From assembly GCF_900111585.1 (NCBI RefSeq), contig NZ_FOHI01000003.1, positions 357,492-421,491 of the forward strand: a DNA stretch of 64,000 bases. The letters are read 5' to 3'. Shown piece after piece: positions 56,930-64,000 of the stretch; the stretch's first letter is position 1, and each line of letters starts with the position of its first letter. Source of the stretch: Nitrosospira multiformis (GTDB lineage Bacteria > Pseudomonadota > Gammaproteobacteria > Burkholderiales > Nitrosomonadaceae). The notes beneath the pieces are model-generated. The model did not search any database. It was not told the DNA's origin and saw nothing but the letters and a program-made list of their open reading frames with translations. The position numbers were made by a program, and so were the translations under genes.

Positions 56930-58537
56930 ATGGTTGGTCAGGAAGTGGCGCGCAGGCGCACGTTTGCCATAATTTCTCACCCGGATGCCGGTAAAACGAC
57001 ACTCACGGAAAAATTACTGTTATTCGCCGGCGCCATCCATATCGCCGGCAGCGTCAAGGCGCGGAAGGCGAGCCGCCATGCGACCTCCGACTGGATGGAG
57101 ATCGAGAAGCAGCGAGGCATTTCGGTTGCCAGCTCGGTTATGCAGATGGAGTATGGGGATTGCGTCATCAATCTGCTCGATACGCCGGGACACCAGGATT
57201 TCTCGGAGGATACTTACCGGGTGCTGACCGCAGTGGATGCCGCCCTCATGGTGATCGATGCCGGCAATGGGGTGGAAGCCCAAACGTTGCGCTTGCTGGA
57301 AGTATGCCGCGCGCGTAACACCCCCATTATCACTTTTGTAAACAAGATGGACCGGGAAGTGCGCGATCCGCTCGATCTCATCGATGAGATCGAGCGAACA
57401 CTGCGCATGGCCGCAGTGCCGTTTACGTGGCCGATGGGGATGGGGCGCAGTTTTCAAGGCGTCTTCGATCTGCGGCACAATCACATGCGTGTTTTTCATC
57501 CCGGTTCTGACAGGCTGGACGATGAAGATGAAATCATCAAAGGCCTGGATAATCCGCTGCTGGCAGAACGTTTTGGAGATCAGGCCGCAAATCTGCAGCA
57601 GGAGATCGAGCTGATACGCGGCGCTTCGCCGGAATTCGACCAGGAAGCGTTTCTCGCAGGCCGCCAGACTCCGGTTTTTTTTGGTTCGGCCATTAATAAC
57701 TTCGGCATCCGTGAAGTGCTGGATGCTCTGGTAGGTCTTGCCCCGCCACCCGGTTCACGCAGCGCATTGCAGCGTCACGTCCAGCCGCACGAACCACGAT
57801 TTACGGGAGTAGTGTTCAAGATTCAGGCCAACATGAATCCGGCCCACCGGGATCGTATCGCCTTCGTTCGCATCTGTTCCGGCCGGTTCGAACGCGGCAT
57901 GAACCTGAGAATTGCGCGTAACGACAAGGATATTCGTACCAATGGGGTCGTATCTTTTCTCTCCCAGCGGCGCGATTTACTCGACGTTGCCTATCCCGGA
58001 GATATCATTGGCATTCCCAATCATGGGACATTGCAACTCGGGGATACGCTGACGGAAGGAGAGCGCTTGCAGTTTACCGGTCTGCCATTTTTCGCCCCGG
58101 AAATCTTTCAGACAGTGGAAATCGCCGATCCCATGCGCAGCAAGCAGCTCAAACTGGGGCTGGCGCAATTGGGCGAAGAGGGTGCGATCCAGGTTTTCAG
58201 GCCGCACTTGGGCAGCGCGCTGCTGCTCGGCGCGGTGGGAGCTTTGCAATTCGACGTTGTCGCACATCGCCTCAAGCATGAATACAGCGTGGACGCGCGT
58301 CTTGCTCCCGCGAAATACCAGCTGGCGCGATGGATTACCGCTGAGGATGCACGCGAACTCAAACGCTTCATCGACACCAACGCCCACCGCGTCGCCTATG
58401 ATGCCGTGGGCGCACCGACATTTCTGGCTTCCTTCGGCGCGGAACTCAGCGTGGCCGAAGAAAACTGGAAACACATTCGTTTTCACAAAATGCGCGAGCA
58501 TGCCGGGCTTGTGTTTCAGGAGTCTGTGGATGTTTGA
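56930..58537 (+). CDS. prfC: Peptide chain release factor 3
   Basis: GTPase that recycles RF1/RF2 from the ribosome; 535 residues. G1 'ISHPDAGKTTLTEKLL', switch region 'RGISVASSVMQ', G3 'LLDTPGHQDFSEDTYR', G4 'FVNKMDRE'. Domain II and III follow. An AAGGA box precedes the ATG. Seventeen bases after the transporter, it may share its transcript. Confidence 0.97.
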   Translation: MVGQEVARRRTFAIISHPDAGKTTLTEKLLLFAGAIHIAGSVKARKASRHATSDWMEIEKQRGISVASSVMQMEYGDCVINLLDTPGHQDFSEDTYRVLTAVDAALMVIDAGNGVEAQTLRLLEVCRARNTPIITFVNKMDREVRDPLDLIDEIERTLRMAAVPFTWPMGMGRSFQGVFDLRHNHMRVFHPGSDRLDDEDEIIKGLDNPLLAERFGDQAANLQQEIELIRGASPEFDQEAFLAGRQTPVFFGSAINNFGIREVLDALVGLAPPPGSRSALQRHVQPHEPRFTGVVFKIQANMNPAHRDRIAFVRICSGRFERGMNLRIARNDKDIRTNGVVSFLSQRRDLLDVAYPGDIIGIPNHGTLQLGDTLTEGERLQFTGLPFFAPEIFQTVEIADPMRSKQLKLGLAQLGEEGAIQVFRPHLGSALLLGAVGALQFDVVAHRLKHEYSVDARLAPAKYQLARWITAEDARELKRFIDTNAHRVAYDAVGAPTFLASFGAELSVAEENWKHIRFHKMREHAGLVFQESVDV

Positions 58538-58554
58538 CAGCCCCGAAGTGAACC

Positions 58555-59439
58555 TCAGCGGATTTCCGCCAGCAGTCTGCCCATCATCTGCTCCGCCTGG
58601 CTGAGGTATCCCCGGCCGAACAGGTTGAGATGGTTCAGTATGTGATACAGGTTGTAGAGGGTTTTGCGGGTTGCATAACCCGCATCCAGTGGGTAGGCGC
58701 ACCGGTAAGCCGCATAAAAACTGCCGGGAAAACCGCCAAACAGTTCAGTCATCGCAATATCGGTTTCGCGGTCACCATAATAGACGGCAGGATCAAATAT
58801 GACGGGTTGCCCCGTTTCATCGAAATTGTAGTTGCCGCTCCAGAGGTCGCCGTGCAGGAGCGACACGTCAGGTTGTCCGTCAGGAAAGAAGCAATCCAGT
58901 TCCCCCATCAATCGCTCCCCCTGTGTCTGTATCCGTCCCGAGTAGCCATTGGCCTTCGCCAATTGCAATTGATACCCTAAACGGTGCTTGCGCCAGAAAT
59001 CGATCCAGTTGGACGAAGGCGCGTTGATTTGCGGGGTCGCTCCAATGGTGTTATTGCATGTCCACCCGAATTCCCCGGAAGAGACACGGTGCATTATAGC
59101 CAACCCTTCTCCCAGTGCACGGACACCTTCCCCGGTGCCGGCGCGCATCTCCACATATTCTAGCACCAGCCATGCCACGGAAGTATTTCCGCTCCAGCAT
59201 ATTGGCGCAGGCGCACGCAGACTGCGGGAATTACGAATTTCCTGAAGACCCGCAGCCTCCGCCTCAAACATCGAAAGACATTCCGGATTGTTCAGTTTGA
59301 CGAAGAATCGTTGGCCGTTCCCTTCGATTCGATATGCCTGGTTGATGCAACCGCCACCCAGGGAGGAAGCTGTTTGTATGGTAAAAGGAGTACCGGTGGA
59401 ATGGGAGATTTGCGCCGCGATTTCTGTCCAGGATTGCAT
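58555..59439 (-). CDS. Fructosamine kinase family protein
   Basis: 294 residues, protein-kinase-like fold. 'ASSLGGGCINQAYRIEG' is the Gly-rich nucleotide loop, 'RFFVKLN' the Lys region, 'LLHGDLWSGNYNFDETG' the catalytic loop, and 'PVIFDPAVYYGDRETDIAMT' the metal-binding DPA motif. Bacterial members phosphorylate ribulosamines or fructosamines as a repair of glycated amines. Starts 7 bases after argH stop, so likely co-transcribed. Confidence 0.92.
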   Translation of the reverse strand: MQSWTEIAAQISHSTGTPFTIQTASSLGGGCINQAYRIEGNGQRFFVKLNNPECLSMFEAEAAGLQEIRNSRSLRAPAPICWSGNTSVAWLVLEYVEMRAGTGEGVRALGEGLAIMHRVSSGEFGWTCNNTIGATPQINAPSSNWIDFWRKHRLGYQLQLAKANGYSGRIQTQGERLMGELDCFFPDGQPDVSLLHGDLWSGNYNFDETGQPVIFDPAVYYGDRETDIAMTELFGGFPGSFYAAYRCAYPLDAGYATRKTLYNLYHILNHLNLFGRGYLSQAEQMMGRLLAEIR

Positions 59440-59446
59440 AATTGCT

Positions 59447-60883
59447 TCAGACTATTGCGCAGCTGGTGGTTGCGGATAGCCATTCTCTTGCCCGCCGTAT
59501 AGCGGCGGCAACCTGTACCGGGGCAGTACCGCCAATGTGATTGCGGCTATTCAACGACCCTTCCAGCGTCAGCACAGTGAAGATATCGTCCTCGATCAAC
59601 GGAGAGAATTGCTGTAGCTCCGGCAGGGTGAGTGCACTTAAGTCCCGGTTGCTCTTTTCGGCAAAGCGCACTGCTTGTGCCACTGCTTCGTGCGCCTCAC
59701 GGAAAGGCAATCCCTTTTTTGTCAGATAATCGGCAAGGTCGGTGGCAGTGGCATACCCACGCGTCGCTGCTTCTCGCATGGCAGCCTGCTTGACGCGTAT
59801 ACCGGCCAGCATATCGGCATAAATGCGCAGCGTATCAGTCAGTGTATCTACCGTATCGAACAGAGGCTCCTTGTCTTCCTGGTTATCCTTGTTGTACGCG
59901 AGCGGCTGGGCCTTCATCAGAGTCAGCAATGCGACCAGATGTCCGTTCACGCGCCCGGTCTTGCCGCGCACCAGCTCGGGCACATCCGGGTTTTTCTTTT
60001 GCGGCATGATGGATGAGCCGGTACAGAAACGGTCAGCCAAGTCGATAAATCCGAAAGGTGGGCTCATCCACAAGATGAGTTCCTCGGACAGGCGCGATAG
60101 ATGCGTCATGATCAGGGCTGCTGCTGCACAGAATTCAATGGCAAAATCCCGATCGGAAACGGCATCCAGCGAATTTTCGCAGACACCCTCAAAACCCAGT
60201 TCCCGCGCTACCATCGCGCGATCGACGGGATAGCTTGTTCCTGCCAGCGCGGCTGCTCCCAGCGGGAGTTTGTTCACGCGCTTTCTGCAGTCGGCCAAAC
60301 GCGCCGCGTCACGTTTCAGCATTTCGAAATAGGCCATGAGATGGTGTCCGAAGACGATGGGTTGCGCCACCTGCAGGTGCGTGAAGCCGGGCATCACCGT
60401 ATCGACATGCTGCTCCGCCAGATGCAGCAACGCGTTCTGCACTGCATGGATCAGGGCGGTAATCCGGTCGATGGAGGCGCGCAAATAGAGCCTTATGTCT
60501 GTCGCTACCTGATCGTTACGGGAACGTGCCGTATGCAGTCGTTTCCCGGCGTCACCAATCAGCGCAGTCAGGCGCTTCTCGATATTGAGATGAACGTCCT
60601 CCAGAGCCAACTGCCAGACAAATTCGCCACCTTGGATTTCCTGCCGGATCTGGCTCAGGCCACGTTCGATGGCGTCGAGGTCATGATGGCCGATAATGCC
60701 ACCCGCAGCGAGCATGCGGGCATGTGCGAGGGATCCCTGGATATCGTACTCCGCCAGTCGCTTGTCGAAACCGACTGACGCGGTATAGCGCTGGACCAGT
60801 TCCGAAACCGGTTCATCAAAGCGTCCTGACCATGTGTTTGTGTTATCGCCGAGCAGTGTTTCCGTGCTTTTTGAGGCCGTCAT
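59447..60883 (-). CDS. argH: Argininosuccinate lyase
   Basis: Last step of arginine synthesis: argininosuccinate to arginine plus fumarate; 478 residues. The superfamily signature with catalytic Ser is '[16 protein letters not shown]'. '[20 protein letters not shown]' start, '[16 protein letters not shown]' and '[20 protein letters not shown]' are ArgH-specific. Confidence 0.97.
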   Translation of the reverse strand: MTASKSTETLLGDNTNTWSGRFDEPVSELVQRYTASVGFDKRLAEYDIQGSLAHARMLAAGGIIGHHDLDAIERGLSQIRQEIQGGEFVWQLALEDVHLNIEKRLTALIGDAGKRLHTARSRNDQVATDIRLYLRASIDRITALIHAVQNALLHLAEQHVDTVMPGFTHLQVAQPIVFGHHLMAYFEMLKRDAARLADCRKRVNKLPLGAAALAGTSYPVDRAMVARELGFEGVCENSLDAVSDRDFAIEFCAAAALIMTHLSRLSEELILWMSPPFGFIDLADRFCTGSSIMPQKKNPDVPELVRGKTGRVNGHLVALLTLMKAQPLAYNKDNQEDKEPLFDTVDTLTDTLRIYADMLAGIRVKQAAMREAATRGYATATDLADYLTKKGLPFREAHEAVAQAVRFAEKSNRDLSALTLPELQQFSPLIEDDIFTVLTLEGSLNSRNHIGGTAPVQVAAAIRRAREWLSATTSCAIV

Positions 60884-61038
60884 AATGTTCCCGATGGAAT
60901 GGCTTGCAAAGACCGGAGTCCTTTGAAACCACTTTCTATCGTTGCTTCAGAAAAAAGGGACGAGTATAAATCAAATCATACGTCACCATGACGCCGCCCT
61001 GCATCGGGAATGTTCCAGAGGAATTTTGCCAGATATTC

Positions 61039-63243
61039 CTAGAATTCCAAGGGGTCGATGTCCAGCGTCCAGCGCACTTTATGGCTGGGAAGGCTGTCGA
61101 GCTTCGTGCGCCAGCTCCCGAGGAATTCCTGCAGCTTCTTTCTGGACCTCGACTGCACCAGCAGATAAGCGCGCTCCATTCCCTTCAGTCGCGCCATGTG
61201 GGCCGGAACCGGATCAAATACCTTAATCTGGTGTGGCGCTTTTGCCAGGGTTGCCGCATTGGCAAGAAAGGCGAGCGCGGTAGCAATTGCCGGCGCCTCC
61301 GCCCGTAATAAAGCCTGATAGACGAATGGTGGGAAGTGCGCGGTTTTCCTTTCTTCCAGCAGCATCCGGGCAAGTGCGTCGTAATCGTGCTGGTACAGTG
61401 CGCGATAGAGCGGGTGATCGGGGAACCCGGTTTGAATCAAAACTTCGCCGGGGGTACCTGAACGTCCCGCACGCCCGGCTACCTGCATCAGTTGGGCAAA
61501 CAATCGCTCCGATGCGCGGAAATCGGTGCTGAACAGGGAGGCGTCGGAATTCAGAATACTGACCAGCGACAGATTTGGAAAATCGTGTCCTTTCGCGAGA
61601 ATCTGCGTGCCCACGAGTATGTCCACGCGCTGCTCACGAATATCTTTCAATATCCGCTGCCAGGAATCTTTCCGCCTCGTGCTGTCGCGATCTATCCGGG
61701 CGATGCGGGCATGGGGAAAAAGCCGGGTTAATGCAGCTTCGATTCGTTGTGTGCCGTGACCAAAAGGAGCAATATCCTGATTCCCGCATTCCGGACAGAG
61801 GCTGGGAAATTCCGCTTGGTGGCCGCAATGGTGACAGCGCAGTTTTTTTTCGCGCAAGTGGACGACCAGACGGCTGGCGCAGCGATGGCAGACCGCTGTC
61901 CACCCGCATGCTCTGCATAGCAGAATTGGCGCGTAACCACGACGGTTTATAAAAACCAGGCTTTGCTGGTTTGATGCCAGGCATTTTTCCAGCGCGGTGA
62001 TGACCGGGGGTGAAAAGCCTTCCTCAGTTTTTATTTTACCGATATCGATATAATGCACGGTTGGCAGGGAGGCATTGTCGGCGGCACGCGAGGGCAGGCG
62101 CAACAGGAGATAGCGTCCTGTAATGGCGTTGTAATAGGTTTCGAGCGACGGAGTGGCCGAACCCAATACTATGGGTACTCCGGCGCGCTTTGCACGAAAG
62201 ACAGCGACATCCCGCGCCGAGTAGCGCAAGCCTTCCTGCTGTTTGAATGAGAGATCGTGCTCCTCATCCACGATGATCATTCCCAGCCTTGGCAGCGGAG
62301 TAAATACAGCGAGCCGGGTACCCAGTATTATTTCGGCTTCTCCATGCTGCGCCTGCACCCACCCTTCGGCGCGTTCAGTGGCATTTAATCCGCTATGGAG
62401 GCTGACCAGCCTTAATCCGGGAAAGCGAGCCCGGAAGATGAACTCCAATTGCGGCGTCAGGTTGATCTCCGGGACGAGGACGAGCGTCTGTCGCGCCTGG
62501 CGCAGCAGCAGTGAAATCAATTGCAGGTATATCTCCGTTTTTCCGCTGCCCGTCACTCCATGCAACAGCCATGTATTGAATTCCCCCATTTTCGGGACTA
62601 TTGCATCGATCGCACTTTTCTGCGCAGGGGTCAGGACGGGGAGCAGGGGTGTTTCTTGAAACGGAGAAGCCGAAACCACGGGGGAGGCAATGGGTATTTC
62701 TTCCACCCATTGCAAAGCGACAAACTCCTTCATGGCCTCGGCGGCTCGGCTGGAAAATTGCTTTGCCTCCCCATCTTCGATCATCCCTGATTCCTTCAGC
62801 TTTACCAGAAGTCTGCGTTTAGCGATGCTGCGACCTGGAATGGCCGATATATCGACAGCGCGACCCTTCGTCGTGAGGCGATATTGAAAAATGATGGGCG
62901 CTGCGCGAATGAAAAAAGGTTGACTGCTGCGCAATCTGATCGGAAGGCCATTCATTACCACTTCTCCCAGCGGGTGGTGGTAATACTCGCTGCAAAAACG
63001 GAATAACTCGAGCAACTCCGCTGGCAGGGGTGGAACATCGCGAAATACCTGACCGGCTTGCTTGATCTTGTTCGGGGAAATGTCGGAGTGAGAGGCCACC
63101 TCCATGATAACCCCTGTCATGCGACTTTTTCCAAAGGGAACGAATACGCGGCAACCGATATCCTGCTCTGTCACTCCTGCCGGGGCGAGATAATCGAAGA
63201 GTGTATTCAAAGGTTTATCAAGCGCAACGCGAATGATGGACAT
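61039..63243 (-). CDS. priA: Primosomal replication restart helicase PriA
   Basis: 734 residues. N-terminal DNA-binding domain ('VALDKPLNTLFDYLAP', 'VFVPFGKSRMTGVI'). Superfamily 2 helicase: Walker A 'LLHGVTGSGKTEIYLQ', DEAH 'MIIVDEEHDLSFKQQ'. Paired zinc-binding Cys region 'CRACGWTAVCHRCAS', 'CHHCGHQAEFPSLCPECGNQ'. Motif V/VI 'VDILVGTQILAKGHDFPNL' and 'MQVAGRAGR'. Complete. Confidence 0.97.
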   Translation of the reverse strand: MSIIRVALDKPLNTLFDYLAPAGVTEQDIGCRVFVPFGKSRMTGVIMEVASHSDISPNKIKQAGQVFRDVPPLPAELLELFRFCSEYYHHPLGEVVMNGLPIRLRSSQPFFIRAAPIIFQYRLTTKGRAVDISAIPGRSIAKRRLLVKLKESGMIEDGEAKQFSSRAAEAMKEFVALQWVEEIPIASPVVSASPFQETPLLPVLTPAQKSAIDAIVPKMGEFNTWLLHGVTGSGKTEIYLQLISLLLRQARQTLVLVPEINLTPQLEFIFRARFPGLRLVSLHSGLNATERAEGWVQAQHGEAEIILGTRLAVFTPLPRLGMIIVDEEHDLSFKQQEGLRYSARDVAVFRAKRAGVPIVLGSATPSLETYYNAITGRYLLLRLPSRAADNASLPTVHYIDIGKIKTEEGFSPPVITALEKCLASNQQSLVFINRRGYAPILLCRACGWTAVCHRCASRLVVHLREKKLRCHHCGHQAEFPSLCPECGNQDIAPFGHGTQRIEAALTRLFPHARIARIDRDSTRRKDSWQRILKDIREQRVDILVGTQILAKGHDFPNLSLVSILNSDASLFSTDFRASERLFAQLMQVAGRAGRSGTPGEVLIQTGFPDHPLYRALYQHDYDALARMLLEERKTAHFPPFVYQALLRAEAPAIATALAFLANAATLAKAPHQIKVFDPVPAHMARLKGMERAYLLVQSRSRKKLQEFLGSWRTKLDSLPSHKVRWTLDIDPLEF

Positions 63244-63905
63244 GCCAGGATCAGCGGTGATCGGAGTGGAAAGGGGGTATGATAAACGCGGCCAGGATGA
63301 AATACGAATCCTGGGGTGTACAAATTATGAATACAGATTGGCCAGTAAAGAATGACTCGCTTTTCGTGCTGATGCCTCTCCTATCCGGGTTCTCCGAGCC
63401 TCAGGGGGTGTCGAGTTTTCTTACATATGCGTAGTAAAAGTATAATGCAAATGATGCAACTTCTTGAATTGAATGAGAATAATATTTCTGGCATGAGATA
63501 TGCTCCAGTCCTTGAAATGCGTGGTATGGCTAAGGATCAATAGATTATCGCGCATTTTGCCCTGTTTACCCTCTGACAAACTGCTTGACTTAAGTGTATG
63601 GCGGGGAGTAGTCTTTACGGGCTTATGGGTATGTAAAGTACTGGTAGTGGCAATATAGGTGGTACCAGGGAGGGATTTGGGGTATGGTCTGGTGCTGCTG
63701 TTAGTTGCTGCCGGTATTGAGAAGTAAGTAAGCGACAATTTGTTCTTGCACGCCAGGTTTTTTGGGTAGTAGAAGCGGCAGCAAGCGGATATTGGAAGTA
63801 TGAGGCAGCATGAAGGGCAAGCGCTTCTGCCGGGATTGACGAGGGAGGAAGCGGCTGCTGGAAGCAAGGCAGTACTTGATTAACAAGATAGCAGGAGGAA
63901 GCAAA
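63244..63905. other. Gene-free amoC upstream region
   Basis: 662 bases between priA (minus) and amoC (plus) with no believable gene. It contains an exact TATAAT at 63441-63446 without a good -35, a TTGACT at 63585-63590 with only a poor -10 (TAGTCT, 18-base spacer), and GC-rich short inverted stretches in the last 150 bases. An AGGAGGAA Shine-Dalgarno sits at 63893-63900. A long transcribed leader is possible. Confidence 0.6.
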
Positions 63906-64000
63906 ATGGCAACAACGATGGGAACGTCGAGCCAGGCCAAGACGAGCGGCCGGGACTACGACATGTCGCTGTGGTATGACTCGAAGTGGTACAAGTTTGG
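63906..64000 (+). CDS. amoC: Ammonia monooxygenase subunit C, 5' part (runs off the window)
   Basis: Only the first 31 codons are present. They read '[15 protein letters not shown]' then '[17 protein letters not shown]', which I recognise as the conserved start of betaproteobacterial AmoC (Nitrosomonas/Nitrosospira '[14 protein letters not shown]'). AmoC is one of the three membrane subunits of the copper enzyme that oxidises ammonia to hydroxylamine. The gene is preceded by the strongest ribosome-binding site in the window (AGGAGGAA, 5 bases from ATG). amoA and amoB would be expected downstream, outside the window; a solitary amoC copy is also possible. Confidence 0.9.
   Translation, partial: MATTMGTSSQAKTSGRDYDMSLWYDSKWYKF

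Noticed and set aside
63421..63867. 148-codon minus-strand frame upstream of amoC
   Set aside because: No ribosome-binding site, His/Thr/Ser-rich, no domain; region looks like a regulatory leader.

Overview
The window reads as a chromosomal segment of an ammonia-oxidising betaproteobacterium, most likely Nitrosospira (N. multiformis-like). The decisive clue is at the right edge: an ORF with a near-consensus Shine-Dalgarno begins at 63906, and its first 31 residues look like the N-terminus of ammonia monooxygenase subunit C (AmoC). The housekeeping gene orders are also betaproteobacterial: ndk-rlmN-rodZ-ispG-hisS-yfgM-bamB-der, tRNA-Leu-tig-clpP-clpX-lon-hup-tRNA-Val-tRNA-Asp-ppiD, and rpe-gph-trpE. 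The genus is inferred from remembered family sequences, not from a search.

Layout. 0.1-3.6 kb: a ChaN-like haem-binding protein fused to a PDZ domain, then an M1-type metallopeptidase. 3.7-12.9 kb: a co-directional cluster for nucleotide balance, rRNA methylation, cell shape, isoprenoid synthesis, His-tRNA charging, outer-membrane assembly and ribosome assembly. 12.9-16.7 kb: apaG (minus strand), then rpe, gph and trpE. 16.7-20.6 kb, minus strand: bioA, a decayed beta-CASP metallo-beta-lactamase RNase, dacB and a small unknown gene. 21.2-33.4 kb: an uninterrupted Tad/Flp pilus locus of 13 genes on the plus strand (pilin, prepilin peptidase, RcpC/CpaB, secretin, small lipoprotein, TadG-like, two TadE-like, TadZ, TadA, TadB, TadC, TPR lipoprotein). 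Facing it on the minus strand are an AAA+ ATPase whose N-terminus resembles the MshEN/GspE-N domain and a membrane ICMT-like methyltransferase.

36.1-38.4 kb: groES-groEL behind a perfect CIRCE operator that overlaps a strong sigma-70-like promoter and ends at a clear terminator. 38.6-40.3 kb: hpnD (squalene/hopanoid pathway) and an SDR protein with Phe at the catalytic Tyr position. 40.4-49.0 kb: the tig/clp/lon/hup/ppiD protein-quality-control block with three tRNA genes. 49.0-56.9 kb: fabI (minus strand), diverging from a four-gene Yej-type peptide ABC importer. 56.9-63.2 kb: prfC, then minus-strand fructosamine-kinase-like, argH and priA. 63.2-63.9 kb: a gene-free stretch leading to amoC.

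Most of the window is core genome. The accessory or unusual parts are the Tad island with its flanking AAA+ protein and repeat-rich leader regions, the RNase pseudogene, and the amoC upstream region. I saw no insertion sequence, prophage, CRISPR array or rRNA gene. No clearly new defence or mobile system is visible. The best leads for something undescribed are the AAA+ partner of the Tad locus and the repeat and palindrome structures around that locus.
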